Shown one piece after another: positions 1 to 8,456 of a DNA stretch of 64,000 nt. Positions within the stretch are counted from its first letter, which is position 1. Each line of letters opens with the position of its first letter. A program made the position numbers and the translations under genes. The notes beneath the pieces were generated by a model. It saw only the letters and a list, made by a program, of their open reading frames with translations, was not told the origin of the DNA and made no database searches. The DNA comes from Bryobacterales bacterium (lineage in GTDB: Bacteria; Acidobacteriota; Terriglobia; Bryobacterales; Bryobacteraceae): NCBI GenBank assembly GCA_025463005.1, contig JAOAPR010000027.1, positions 62,001-126,000 of the forward strand. The letters run 5' to 3'.

Positions 1-506
1 ACCGCAGCAATTACGCGCGCGCCAATCATGGTCGCCATCTGGACGATCAGTCTTCCGGTGCCGCCGGCCGCCGCATGAACTAATGTCGTCTGACCCCCTT
101 TCAGGAGGAAGGTCGAATGCGTGAGATAGTGCGCTGTACAGCCTTGCAGCATGGCTGCGGCGGCCGTCGCGTCGTCTACGTTGTCGGGAATCTTCACCAG
201 CTGTCCCGCGGGAATCGCGTGAAACTCCGCGTAGGAACCCCGCGCCATCGCATAAGCGACGCGATCGCCGGGCTTGAATTGGGTGACGCCCTCACCCAGT
301 TTTTCCACTTTCCCGGACGCTTCCGATCCGAGCACCGCCGGCAATGGAGCCTTGTACAAGCCGCTGCGGAAATAGGTATCGACAAAGTTCACGCCTGAGT
401 AGGCGACCTTCACCAGCACCTCGCCGGGTCCAGGCTGGGGCGTGGGGAAATCGCCGTAACGCATTACGTCGACCCCGCCGGTTTGTTCGATATAGACGGC
501 TTTCAT
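1..506 (-). CDS. NADPH:quinone oxidoreductase, zinc-free MDR family (3' part outside window)
   Basis: The reading frame starts at the ATG complementary to 504-506 and stays open to the window edge, giving the first 168 residues. The product begins MKAVYIEQTGGVDVMRYGDF and shows the GroES-like N-terminal domain of quinone oxidoreductases, with GVNFVDTYFRSGLY, VLGSEASGKVE and GDRVAYA. Near the edge AAAGGTGRLIVQMA is the start of the Rossmann NADPH-binding domain. Family members reduce quinones or enals by hydride transfer from NADPH in the cytoplasm and lack the catalytic zinc ligands; none is visible here. The ATG overlaps the TGA of the upstream gene (ATGA), so translation of the two is probably coupled. 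The substrate is unknown. Confidence 0.9.
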   Translation of the reverse strand, partial: MKAVYIEQTGGVDVMRYGDFPTPQPGPGEVLVKVAYSGVNFVDTYFRSGLYKAPLPAVLGSEASGKVEKLGEGVTQFKPGDRVAYAMARGSYAEFHAIPAGQLVKIPDNVDDATAAAAMLQGCTAHYLTHSTFLLKGGQTTLVHAAAGGTGRLIVQMATMIGARVIAA

Positions 507-1045
507 AGTTGTCGTAGTCTCCTGCGTAAGTGCACCGTGCCAGCGTACAACAATAGATAAGCGAGCGTCACGGGAAAACACACCAGCCGCACCAGCGCAG
601 GCACGGCAGCCGATCCGGTGAGCCCCAACCTGTAGCCGACGAATTGCCGCAATTGGCGGAAGTGCACGCGATCCAGCCAGAAGTAGTCGCCATTTTCGTT
701 GATGATGAAAATCTTCGCGGGGAGTTTGCCGGCGAGCCACCATTTCCACTTGGTCATGATCGGCTCGGCCGCGCAGATGATGCCGGCCACGACGTATTTC
801 CGTTGCGCCAGGTCGGCCCACAAGGCGTTACGCCCCGCGCCGCCGCCATAATCATTCACGTTGTAGACGCGGCCGTGGAATCCGGCCGGCTCCCCGGCAT
901 AGCAGGTGACCAGGTCCATCTCAACATCCTGGCCAAATAGATCCCGCAAGTAGGGGATCAGTCTCTCGATCAGCCTCCGCGATCCGCTTTCGATCAACAG
1001 GATCCGCGAGCAGGGCGGGATATGGGGATAAAAAAAGTAGCGCAA
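503..1045 (-). CDS. Conserved hypothetical protein with C-terminal membrane segment
   Basis: This 180-residue protein is not assigned to a named family. It opens with an Ile/Leu-rich stretch with paired arginines (SRILLIESGSRRLIERLIPYL), has an aromatic and basic centre (IMTKWKWWLAGKLPAKIFI, then NENGDYFWLDRVHFRQL) and ends in one hydrophobic helix (VRLVCFPVTLAYLLLYAGTV) followed by arginines, so it is probably a monotopic membrane protein with its tail in the cytoplasm. The start of the protein vaguely recalls glycosyltransferases that handle ADP-heptose-like substrates, but this is not enough for an assignment. Its stop overlaps the start of the quinone oxidoreductase, so the two form one transcription unit. 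Confidence 0.7.
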   Translation of the reverse strand: MRYFFYPHIPPCSRILLIESGSRRLIERLIPYLRDLFGQDVEMDLVTCYAGEPAGFHGRVYNVNDYGGGAGRNALWADLAQRKYVVAGIICAAEPIMTKWKWWLAGKLPAKIFIINENGDYFWLDRVHFRQLRQFVGYRLGLTGSAAVPALVRLVCFPVTLAYLLLYAGTVHLRRRLRQL

Positions 1046-1059
1046 ACCGCTATTGTACG

Positions 1060-2883
1060 GTGCAAATTCCTGAAGGTCACATATCGGTTGCCGTGTATAA
1101 TCTATCGCAAGTGCAGCTCACCGCAGTCGACTGGGGCATCGTCGCCCTTTATTTCCTCTTCAACCTCTCGGTCGGTCTCTATTACAAGTCGCGCGCGCAG
1201 GCGAGCGTGGAGGAATTCTTCCTCTCAGGCCGCAACGTGCCGTGGTGGCTGGCAGGCACCTCCATGGTGGCGACTACTTTCGCCGCTGACACACCCCTGG
1301 CAGTTACCGGGATGGTTGCGGCTAACGGGATCGCCGGAAACTGGCTGTGGTGGTGCTTCGTCTCGAGCGGAATGCTGACGGTTTTTTTCTATGCGCGATT
1401 GTGGCGGCGCTCGGGCGTAACCACCGACGTCGAATTCGCTGAGATCCGCTACTCGGGGCGGCCAGCGGCGTTTCTGCGCGGATTCCGCGCGCTGTACCTC
1501 GGGATCCCGATCAACTGCATCATCCTGGGCTGGGTAAACAAAGCCATGGTCGACATCCTTATGTTGATCCTGGGTGTCACGAAGCTTGAAGCTCTGGCGA
1601 TCGTGATCGGCCTGATTGTGCTCACGTCGCTTATTTCCACGCTCTCTGGATTGTGGGGCGTGCTGGTGACCGATCTCTTTCAGTTCGGGATCAAGATGGG
1701 CATGGTGATCGTGCTGGCCGTGTTTGCTGTGCGGGCCGTCGGGGGCATCGACGCCATGAAACAGAAACTACTACTGGTGGACGCGGCACGCGGACCGGCA
1801 GGTGGATCGGTGCTCAACTTCGTGCCCGATCTCAACTCGGCTTGGATGCCGCTTCTCACGTTCCTGGTATACATTTCGCTCAATTGGTGGGCGACATGGT
1901 ATCCGGGGGCCGAGCCGGGCGGCGGAGGCTACATCGCGCAGCGCATGCTGAGCGCGCGGGATGAACGGCATTCGCTGCTGGCGACGCTGTGGTTCAACGT
2001 GGCGCACTACGCGATCCGGCCGTGGCCGTGGATCCTGGTGGGACTGGCGTCGTTAATACTCTTCCCTGGCCTGGAAAAACCGGAAACCGGCTACATCCGG
2101 GTGATGATCGCCACGTTGCCGCCCTCGCTGCGGGGCCTGATGGTGGCGGCGTTCGCGGCTGCGTACATGTCGACGATCGCGACGCAGCTCAACTGGGGCG
2201 CCAGCTACCTGGTGAACGATTTCTACCGCCGCTTCTGGAAGCCTGGCGAAACCCAGGAGCACTACGTGATGATCTCCCGGCTGGCGACCGTATTCCTCAC
2301 GCTGGTTTCGGCGGTGGTGACCTTCTACCTCGAGTCGATCGCGGGCGCGTGGAAGCTGCTGTTGGTCACTGGCGCAGGCACCGGAGGCGTGCTGCTGCTG
2401 CGCTGGTACTGGTGGCGGATCAACGCCTGGAGTGAAGTATCGGCCATGCTGACGGCGTTTCTGGTATCGGTGGGGCTGCAAGTCGGGTGGGGGCTCGATA
2501 GCGACAAGCCTCTGGACTTCGCCTGGCTGATGATCACTACGGTGGCGATCACTACGGCGGTGTGGCTGGCGGTTACGTTCCTGACGCAGCCAGAACAAAA
2601 GGACGTCCTGGTTGCTTTCTACCGGCGGACTCGCCCGTCTAAGACTGGGTGGTCACCGATTGCAGCGCTCGCGCCGGACGTCAAGCCTTCGCGCGACGGG
2701 CTCTCCAATCTCGTGTGCTGGGCGGGGGGCTGTATGCTGATTTATGGCGCGCTGTTCGGCGTCGGAAAACTTCTGCTGCATGAGACGACCACCGGAGTCG
2801 CGCTGCTGGCCATGGGGGCGATCGGTTTCGCCGTCATCTACCGCAATCTCTCGCGGAGGGGCTGGAGTGCGGTGGTGGACTAA
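1060..2883 (+). CDS. Sodium:solute symporter (SSS/SLC5 family)
   Basis: A polytopic inner-membrane protein of about 600 residues with roughly 13-14 hydrophobic helices. The N-terminal part (DWGIVALYFLFNLSVGLYYKSRA, then VEEFFLSGRNVPWWLAGTSM and ATTFAADTPLAVTG) is typical of SSS transporters that couple Na+ influx to uptake of sugars, carboxylates or amino acids. The cytoplasmic loop around SARDERHSLLATLWFN is also characteristic. The start given is GTG 1060; GTG 1093 and GTG 1111 are in frame, and the last begins just before the first helix, so the true N terminus may be 17 residues shorter. A secreted glycosidase-like gene follows after 70 bases, which hints at a carbohydrate or uronate substrate but does not prove it. 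Confidence 0.92.
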   Translation: MQIPEGHISVAVYNLSQVQLTAVDWGIVALYFLFNLSVGLYYKSRAQASVEEFFLSGRNVPWWLAGTSMVATTFAADTPLAVTGMVAANGIAGNWLWWCFVSSGMLTVFFYARLWRRSGVTTDVEFAEIRYSGRPAAFLRGFRALYLGIPINCIILGWVNKAMVDILMLILGVTKLEALAIVIGLIVLTSLISTLSGLWGVLVTDLFQFGIKMGMVIVLAVFAVRAVGGIDAMKQKLLLVDAARGPAGGSVLNFVPDLNSAWMPLLTFLVYISLNWWATWYPGAEPGGGGYIAQRMLSARDERHSLLATLWFNVAHYAIRPWPWILVGLASLILFPGLEKPETGYIRVMIATLPPSLRGLMVAAFAAAYMSTIATQLNWGASYLVNDFYRRFWKPGETQEHYVMISRLATVFLTLVSAVVTFYLESIAGAWKLLLVTGAGTGGVLLLRWYWWRINAWSEVSAMLTAFLVSVGLQVGWGLDSDKPLDFAWLMITTVAITTAVWLAVTFLTQPEQKDVLVAFYRRTRPSKTGWSPIAALAPDVKPSRDGLSNLVCWAGGCMLIYGALFGVGKLLLHETTTGVALLAMGAIGFAVIYRNLSRRGWSAVVD

Positions 2884-2953
2884 GAATAGGGACAGCCTAC
2901 ATGTTTCCGCCGCGCATCACTGCGTGTTATCGGCGAATGGCGGCGGCGGAATC

Positions 2954-3814
2954 ATGCGGGCTGTCCCCGTGTTCTATTTCCTTCTCGCGATCGTTTCGGT
3001 GCACGCGGCCGGGCCGGTCGATTTCGGTAAAGCAGAACTGGATGCCGCGCTGGCTGAGCGCAAGCTCAAGCTGCGGGTGGATACCGAAATCAGCCTGGAT
3101 CGACCAGAAACGTTCAGTATCACGCTGTACAAGACGGGCGTCGCACGCATTACTGGGGGCGATCTGCGCGGCCTGATGTACGGGCTGATCGAAGCGGCCG
3201 AGCAGATTCGCGCGACCGGGCGGTTGAAAGCAGTCAGCGGAAAACCGGCCACGCCCGTGCGGGGCGTCCGCATGGCGCTGCGATCTTATGACCTGACGCA
3301 GCCCTGGTTCACCTCGGACGATCTCTGGCGCGCCTATTTCCAGACGCTGGCACGCAGCCGGCTCAATCGACTCAGCCTGGTGCTGCCCCTGGCCGAGGCG
3401 GATATTGAACGCTTGCGGATTCTTTCGGAAACCGCGGCCGCTTTCGGCGTCGATTTCGTCCTGGGGATCCGCAACCTTACGGGTGATCCGCAGGAGCTGT
3501 CCGCACATTTGCGCGGCATCCTGGACAATTGCCCACTGATACGCGGGGTGCAGATCGAGGCCGGCGACGAGCCCGTGCAACTGTACCAGCAGGGCGTATT
3601 TAGGGCCCTCCGCGAATCCGGCCGCCGCGTTATGCTGGATTTACGGGGCGTGGATGGGCGGCCCGACCTGGTACGCGCGGCCTCAGGATCGGGAGCGCCA
3701 ATCAGCGCGTCCGGGTTCGAGATGGACGCTCCGGGTCCGGATTTCATGGGTGATCATAGCCAGCTCTATTTGACCAATGGCCGGAGCAGCTACGACGCGG
3801 CGTTCCGGAAATAG
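2954..3814 (+). CDS. Secreted glycosidase-like protein, short (N-terminal accessory domain type)
   Basis: The 286-residue product has a cleavable signal peptide (MRAVPVFYFLLAIVSVHA). After it comes the alpha/beta accessory domain found ahead of catalytic barrels in GH67/GH20-type enzymes, recognisable by ITLYKTGVARITGGDLRGLM and YGLIEAAEQIR, then the beginning of a barrel-like part (VRGVRMALRSYDL and DDLWRAYFQTLARSRLNRLS). Family enzymes run to 600-800 residues, so this protein lacks most of a catalytic domain and ends at a normal stop (FRK). It may be a truncated relic, a binding protein or a divergent short family. The chosen ATG at 2954 begins the signal peptide; longer upstream readings overlap the symporter gene. 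Confidence 0.6.
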   Translation: MRAVPVFYFLLAIVSVHAAGPVDFGKAELDAALAERKLKLRVDTEISLDRPETFSITLYKTGVARITGGDLRGLMYGLIEAAEQIRATGRLKAVSGKPATPVRGVRMALRSYDLTQPWFTSDDLWRAYFQTLARSRLNRLSLVLPLAEADIERLRILSETAAAFGVDFVLGIRNLTGDPQELSAHLRGILDNCPLIRGVQIEAGDEPVQLYQQGVFRALRESGRRVMLDLRGVDGRPDLVRAASGSGAPISASGFEMDAPGPDFMGDHSQLYLTNGRSSYDAAFRK

Positions 3815-3826
3815 CTCGTCACTGTA

Positions 3827-4033
3827 ATGAGTCTTCCCTGGTGGAAATGGAGTTCGGCCGCAGCGGCCCTGATCATTACGCTGATGGGCGCCTGGTGGGC
3901 ATCGCGGCCGCCCAAGCCGCCCGCGATCGTTTCGGTCGACGTGAAGGTCACAGGAGTGGTCGGGAAAAGCGTGCCTTACGTAAAGGCAGAGATCCCGGAA
4001 ACGCTCACGCCCTCCAGCAAACAAAAGAATTGA
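3827..4033 (+). CDS. Small membrane-anchored protein of unknown function
   Basis: A 68-residue protein with one N-terminal hydrophobic helix (WSSAAAALIITLMGAWWA) flanked by lysine and arginine, then a proline-rich linker (RPPKPPAIVSVDVKVTG) and a short polar tail. It starts 12 bases after the glycosidase-like gene, in the same direction, so it is probably cotranscribed. No family is recognised. Its reality rests on the clean membrane anchor, the spacing and the convergent clpP stop 8 bases beyond; a chance frame remains possible. Confidence 0.5.
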   Translation: MSLPWWKWSSAAAALIITLMGAWWASRPPKPPAIVSVDVKVTGVVGKSVPYVKAEIPETLTPSSKQKN

Positions 4034-4040
4034 CGAATAA

Positions 4041-4655
4041 CTACTTCGTCACCGGCTGCAGCGACCGGCTCTCGATGATGTGATCGATCATGCCGTATTC
4101 TAGGGCCTGGTCCGGTTCCAGAATGTAGTCGCGATCCACATCGCGGGCGATCTTCTCGACCGTCTGGCCCGTGGCCTTGGCGAGAATATCGTTCAGCGTC
4201 TCCCGCATGCGCAGGATTTCGCGCGCGTAGATATCGATATCGGTCGCTTGCCCGGCCAGGCCGCTCATCGACGGCTGGTGGATCAGGATGCGGGCATGCG
4301 GCAGGCTGTGCCGCTTTCCCTTGGTTCCGCAGGCGAGCAGGACCGCGGCCATCGAAGCTGCCTGTCCCACGCAGTAGGTGATGATGTCCGGCTGGACCAG
4401 GCGCATGGTATCCAGGATCGCCAAGCCCGCCGTAATCGAACCGCCGGGGGAATTGATATAGAGGGAAATGTCCTTCTCGGGGTCCTCAGCCGCCAGGAAC
4501 AGGATCTGGGCAATGATCAGGTTCGCCACGTTGTCGTCGATGGGCGTGCCCAGGAAGATGATGTTCTCCTTGAGCAGGCGCGAGTAGATGTCGAAGGCGC
4601 GCTCGCCCCGCGAAGTTTGCTCGACGACCATCGGTACCAGAACGGAATTCTGCAT
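4041..4655 (-). CDS. clpP: ATP-dependent Clp protease proteolytic subunit ClpP
   Basis: A 204-residue serine peptidase of normal length. Fourteen copies form the barrel that degrades proteins unfolded by ClpX or ClpA in the cytosol. The catalytic triad is complete: Ser101 in [12 protein letters not shown], His126 in ARILIHQPS, and Asp176 in the segment matching E. coli ERD at its Asp171. The oxyanion loop [10 protein letters not shown] (68-77) is intact. A Shine-Dalgarno AGGAGA lies upstream of the ATG. No clpX lies next to it on either side, unlike in many bacteria; the gene appears monocistronic and is divergent from the diguanylate cyclase. Its leader DNA (4680-4720) holds several short GC-rich self-complementary stretches. 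Confidence 0.98.
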   Translation of the reverse strand: MQNSVLVPMVVEQTSRGERAFDIYSRLLKENIIFLGTPIDDNVANLIIAQILFLAAEDPEKDISLYINSPGGSITAGLAILDTMRLVQPDIITYCVGQAASMAAVLLACGTKGKRHSLPHARILIHQPSMSGLAGQATDIDIYAREILRMRETLNDILAKATGQTVEKIARDVDRDYILEPDQALEYGMIDHIIESRSLQPVTK

Positions 4656-4787
4656 GACTCTCTCCTTGGCGGGAACGGCCCCCAGGGCCTGTAAAGCCCG
4701 GGCCCAGCGGGCCCTCTAAACCCTATGATAACGCGACCGGATAGCAGCCGCGCCATAAAGGCCCAATAGAATCTCGAAAGTTGCCGA

Positions 4788-4793
4788 TATAAT
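4788..4793 (+). promoter_or_regulatory. Candidate -10 box upstream of the diguanylate cyclase gene
   Basis: A perfect TATAAT hexamer lies 39 bases before the gene start on the plus strand. No convincing -35 box is found 16-18 bases upstream, so the promoter is only suggested. Position and direction fit the downstream gene. Confidence 0.3.
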
Positions 4794-4831
4794 TCTAGGG
4801 TAGGCGGGATGACCCGCCCGCCTATGAACCC

Positions 4832-5782
4832 ATGCGCATCCTGATCGCCGACGACAGCATCGTTTCCCGGCACCTGCTGGAGGCTACCCTCCGGAAGTGG
4901 GGGTATGAAGTCGTCGTGGCCAATGACGGTACGCAGGCGTGGAATATCCTGCAAGGCGAAAATCCCCCGCGGCTGGCGATTCTCGACTGGGTGATGCCCG
5001 GGCTCACGGGACCGGAAGTTTGCAGCCGCGTGCGCGAAACATCCAAGAACAGGGAACTGGACTATACCTACATTGTTCTGCTCAGCTCGAAAAGCCAGCG
5101 GGAGGATCTTATTGAGGGGCTGGAAGCAGGCGCGGACGACTATCTGACCAAGCCCTTCGACCAGCACGAGCTCAAAGTTCGGCTGCGCGCCGGAACGCGC
5201 ATCATCGACCTGCAGCGCGAGCTGGTGTCCGCCCGCGAGGAGCTGCGCGACCAGGCCACCAAGGACTTCCTGACGAGAATCTGGAACCGCTCGTCGATTC
5301 TGGACGTGCTGACGCGGGAACTGGCGCGGGCGTCCCGCGAAAAGCGGTCGGTGGGTGTGGTGCTGGCGGACCTGGACCGCTTTAAATCGGTTAACGATAC
5401 TTATGGCCACTTCGCGGGCGATGCGGTGTTGCGCGAGTTCACCCGGCGCATGACAGCCGCGATGCGGCCGTATGATTCGATCGGCCGGTACGGCGGAGAA
5501 GAGTTTCTGATCATTCTTCCCGGCTGCGATGAGCGATGCACAGCCAACCAGTCGGAGCGCTTGCGCGCCGCGCTGGCGAACGAACCGATGCTGATCGGGG
5601 ACGTGGCGCACGTGGTCACGTGCAGTTTCGGCGCCACCAGTTGGCGTCCGGACGCGAATTCTACCGCCGATGAGCTCATCCACCTGGCGGACGACGCGCT
5701 GTATATGGCCAAGCACCAGGGACGTAATTGCGTGGCGGTACTGACTCCGCCCGCAGCGGAAGCTGCGGCGCAGCCTAAATAG
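4832..5782 (+). CDS. PleD-like response regulator with diguanylate cyclase (GGDEF) domain
   Basis: The 316-residue protein has an N-terminal receiver domain (1-125: acidic pair D7/D8, phospho-acceptor D52 in ILDWVMPG, Lys107 in YLTKPFD), a coiled linker (about 126-145) and a C-terminal GGDEF domain. The active-site loop reads GGEEF (221-225), so catalysis of two GTP to cyclic di-GMP is expected. RPYD (212-215), five residues before it, is a complete product-binding I-site, which predicts feedback inhibition. Phosphorylation of the receiver should drive dimerisation and activity. No partner kinase is adjacent. The receiver insert after MPG and the single-receiver layout differ from the two-receiver PleD of Caulobacter. 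Confidence 0.95.
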   Translation: MRILIADDSIVSRHLLEATLRKWGYEVVVANDGTQAWNILQGENPPRLAILDWVMPGLTGPEVCSRVRETSKNRELDYTYIVLLSSKSQREDLIEGLEAGADDYLTKPFDQHELKVRLRAGTRIIDLQRELVSAREELRDQATKDFLTRIWNRSSILDVLTRELARASREKRSVGVVLADLDRFKSVNDTYGHFAGDAVLREFTRRMTAAMRPYDSIGRYGGEEFLIILPGCDERCTANQSERLRAALANEPMLIGDVAHVVTCSFGATSWRPDANSTADELIHLADDALYMAKHQGRNCVAVLTPPAAEAAAQPK

Positions 5783-5807
5783 GCGACTGTCCCTCCTTTT
5801 GCGCAGA

Positions 5808-6449
5808 TTATCGGGCGGAAACGGTCGGTTGCGATGTGCCTTCCGCTACGGGCTTCCGTTTGCGCATCCAGGAGACCACGCGATACCCCAGCAGCAGGGT
5901 CACAATGGCTGCGTACATGAGCGGCTTCCGGATATCGGACTTCACCAGCCACCAGTAGTGGATCACGCCCGCGATGGCCGTCAAGTACACCAAGCGGTGA
6001 AGCCTCTTCCAGCGTTTGAACGTTAGTCTGCGCACCCAGCCCGCGGTGGACGTGATCGCCAGAGGAAGCATGGCCAGGAACGCCAGCATGCCGACGGTGA
6101 TATAGCGGCGCTTGGCTATGTCCTCCCAGATGGCAGGAATAGTGTTTTGCCGAGGGTCCAGGACGACCCAGATCGCCAGATGGAGGCAGCCATAAAAGAA
6201 CGCGTATAGCCCGAGCATCCGGCGAAAGCGGGTGATCTGCGGCCGGTTGAGCAGCATCCGCAGCGGCGTGATGCACAGCGTGATGCAGATGAAACGGATG
6301 GTCCAGTCGCCGGTGTAGTGAGTGACATACTCGATCGGATTCGCCGTGAGGTCCATCTGGAATCCGAACCACACCAGCACGGCCAGCGGCACCAAGCCCA
6401 GCAGGAACACCCCTGCCTTGGTCCACGGGCTGGAGAGGAATCGATTCAT
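5808..6449 (-). CDS. msrQ: MsrQ, haem-binding membrane subunit of the MsrPQ methionine sulfoxide reductase
   Basis: A 213-residue polytopic protein with about six hydrophobic helices and the conserved histidines of the ferric-reductase-like family: HYTGDW, FFYGCLHLAIW, and KRLHRLVYLTAIAGVIHYWW. MsrQ (formerly YedZ) takes electrons from the quinone pool or a flavoreductase and passes them through b-type haem to periplasmic MsrP, which repairs oxidised methionines in exported proteins. It starts 24 bases after the stop of the proximal msrP gene, in the usual P-to-Q order, so the three genes form one operon. The C-terminal tail is basic (WMRKRKP), as expected for the cytoplasmic side. Confidence 0.95.
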   Translation of the reverse strand: MNRFLSSPWTKAGVFLLGLVPLAVLVWFGFQMDLTANPIEYVTHYTGDWTIRFICITLCITPLRMLLNRPQITRFRRMLGLYAFFYGCLHLAIWVVLDPRQNTIPAIWEDIAKRRYITVGMLAFLAMLPLAITSTAGWVRRLTFKRWKRLHRLVYLTAIAGVIHYWWLVKSDIRKPLMYAAIVTLLLGYRVVSWMRKRKPVAEGTSQPTVSAR

Positions 6450-6473
6450 GCTGCTGAAGAGCCTTGAGGCGAG

Positions 6474-7433
6474 TTAGTGGAATTTCGCCAGATCCATCCC
6501 GGTGTAAAGACTGGCTACCTGGTCGCCATAACCGTTGAATTTCACGGTCGGAATTTCCGTGCCCTGTCCAAGAAAACCGCCCCCGAGCCGCCGTTCGACC
6601 TTCTGGCTCCAGCGCGGGTGATCGACTTCCGGATTCACGTTCGAGTAGAAGCCATACTCGTGCGAGGAATAGATTCCCCAGTCGGTAGGCGGCTCTTTCT
6701 CGACGAAGCGGATTCGTGTGATCGATTTGATGCTCTTGTAGCCGTATTTCCACGGGATCACAAGCCGTACGGGGGCGCCGTTCTGGTTCGGCATGGTCTC
6801 TCCGTACATCCCGAATGAGAGCATCGTGAGAGGATGCATGGCCTCGTCGAGGCGCAATCCTTCGACATACGGGAAGGGAATACCCGCTTCCCGCGGCGAT
6901 AGCATCGACTTCGGATCGAAGTACGTCTCGAACGCCACGTACTTGGCTTTTCCGGTGGGCTGCACCTGCTTGAGCAGCGTGCTCAGCGAAAATCCGATCC
7001 ACGGCACCACGATCGACCAGCGCTCCACGCAACGGTGCCGATAGATGCGTTCCTCGGGCGGGGCCAGCTTCATTACCTGATCCAGGCTGAGCGTCTTCGG
7101 CTGCATGACCTCGCCTTCGATTCGGATGCTCCAAGGATCCGGAACCTTCCATTTCGGCGCGTTCTGGGAAGGATCTTCCTTTTGCGTGCCAAATTCGTAG
7201 AAGTTGTTGTAACTTGTGACGACCATCTTGGGCGACGGCTTTTCATTCCCCTGGTTGTGAAGGGGACCGGTCTGGACCAGGCCATTGATCTTGGCAGTAG
7301 CCAGCGACACGGACGGCAGTGCCAGGGTTCCCAGCGTCGCAGCGCCCGCGCCCAGAAACCGGCGCCGGTTCAGATACACTTCCTTAGGCGTGACATCGGA
7401 ATAGCGGAGGTCGGCAGGTTTTCGGATCAGCAT
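6474..7433 (-). CDS. msrP: MsrP, periplasmic molybdopterin methionine sulfoxide reductase (copy proximal to msrQ)
   Basis: A 319-residue sulfite-oxidase-fold protein. The Tat signal NRRRFLGAGAATLGTLALP (22-40) implies export of the folded, Mo-cofactor-loaded enzyme. Cys135 in RHRCVERWS matches the molybdenum ligand of YedY/MsrP, and the surrounding PEERIYRHRC and VVPWIGF stretches are family hallmarks. It reduces both R and S methionine sulfoxide in periplasmic proteins, with electrons from MsrQ. GGGAG lies 8 bases ahead of the ATG. A second, full-length msrP lies 33 bases upstream in the same direction. The two proteins align end to end with many identities but diverge in the signal region and C terminus, so this is an old duplication. 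Confidence 0.95.
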   Translation of the reverse strand: MLIRKPADLRYSDVTPKEVYLNRRRFLGAGAATLGTLALPSVSLATAKINGLVQTGPLHNQGNEKPSPKMVVTSYNNFYEFGTQKEDPSQNAPKWKVPDPWSIRIEGEVMQPKTLSLDQVMKLAPPEERIYRHRCVERWSIVVPWIGFSLSTLLKQVQPTGKAKYVAFETYFDPKSMLSPREAGIPFPYVEGLRLDEAMHPLTMLSFGMYGETMPNQNGAPVRLVIPWKYGYKSIKSITRIRFVEKEPPTDWGIYSSHEYGFYSNVNPEVDHPRWSQKVERRLGGGFLGQGTEIPTVKFNGYGDQVASLYTGMDLAKFH

Positions 7434-7466
7434 GGTTCGGACTCCCAGTTTAATGGTAACTCCAGA

Positions 7467-8414
7467 TTAATAGGAGCGGGAGAGGTTCATGCCCTCGTAG
7501 AGCTTGGCAACCTGCTCGCCGTATCCGTTGAACATCTGCGTTTTGATGAACTTGGCGTTGAACAATCCGCCTTCTCCCAATCGCTGCTCTTCCTTTTGGC
7601 TCCAGCGGGGATGTTCGCGCGTGGGATTGACGTTGGAATAGAAGCCGTACGCTGCAGGCCAGCTCAGGCTCCAGGCGGTGGGCGGCTGTTCCTCCACAAA
7701 GCGGATCCGCACAACCGATTTTATGCTCTTAAAACCGTATTTCCAGGGGACCACCAACCGAAGGGGTGCTCCGTTCTGATTGAGAAGCGTCTCGCCGTAC
7801 ATGCCGACGGTCAGCAGCGTGAGCGGATGCAGCGCCTCGTCCAGGCGCAGGCCTTCGAGATAGGGAAACTGGATGCCGGCCTGCCTCGGCGAGAGCATCT
7901 GCTTGGGGTCGTAAAAGGTTTCGAAGGCTACGAACTTGGCTTTGCTGGTCCACTTCACCTGGTTCAGCAGCACGCTGAGCGGGAATCCGATCCAAGGCAC
8001 CACAATGGACCAGGCTTCCACACAGCGGTGGCGATAGATACGTTCCTCGAGCGGCGCCAGTTTCAGAATCTGGTCGAGATCCAGCGTTTTGGGCTGTGCT
8101 ACTTCGCCCTCGATTCGCACCGTCCACGGGGAAATGGGTTGCCACTTGGGAGCGTTCTTCGAGGGCTCGTCTTTGCCCGTGCCAAACTCGTAGAAGTTGT
8201 TGTAGCTGGTGACGACGTTTTGGGGCGTGACCTTCTCGGCGCCGGCGTTGAACGCGGTCTTGGCGGCGGCGAGCTTCGCCGCGCGCACCGCGAGGGGCAT
8301 AGCCAGGCCGCCCAGGATCGCCGAGCCCGTTGCCAGGAATCGCCGCCGGTTCAGGTAAATTTCCCTGGGTGTGACCTCCGAATAACCGGGATTCGCAGCC
8401 TTCCGAATAAGCAT
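7467..8414 (-). CDS. MsrP paralogue (distal, second tandem copy)
   Basis: A 315-residue second MsrP. It has the same layout as its neighbour: a twin-arginine signal (NRRRFLATGSAILGGLAMP), the family stretch VVTSYNNFYEFGTG, and the Mo-ligand Cys131 in RHRCVEAWS. Nothing essential is visibly missing, so it should be active. The start at 8414 gives MLIRKAANPGYSEV, aligned with the paralogue and preceded by GGAG 8 bases upstream; an ATG 21 bases earlier is in frame but lacks this support. A separate substrate set, or a partner other than MsrQ, would explain retention of both, but this is inference. Dodecin lies upstream in the same direction, 42 bases away. Confidence 0.92.
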   Translation of the reverse strand: MLIRKAANPGYSEVTPREIYLNRRRFLATGSAILGGLAMPLAVRAAKLAAAKTAFNAGAEKVTPQNVVTSYNNFYEFGTGKDEPSKNAPKWQPISPWTVRIEGEVAQPKTLDLDQILKLAPLEERIYRHRCVEAWSIVVPWIGFPLSVLLNQVKWTSKAKFVAFETFYDPKQMLSPRQAGIQFPYLEGLRLDEALHPLTLLTVGMYGETLLNQNGAPLRLVVPWKYGFKSIKSVVRIRFVEEQPPTAWSLSWPAAYGFYSNVNPTREHPRWSQKEEQRLGEGGLFNAKFIKTQMFNGYGEQVAKLYEGMNLSRSY

Positions 8415-8456
8415 GGGGCTATCTCCGCCCAACATGTTACCTCAGGTGCTGCGTTT

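Noticed and set aside
1096-1101. A perfect TATAAT just inside the assigned start of the symporter gene
   Set aside because: No -35 box lies at a suitable distance, so it was not listed as a promoter. It does leave open a shorter, near-leaderless start at GTG 1111.
5401-7152. A 583-codon minus-strand open frame across the cyclase, msrQ and msrP genes
   Set aside because: It overlaps three well-supported genes in other frames or on the other strand, and its Arg/Ala/Gly-rich translation has no recognisable domain.
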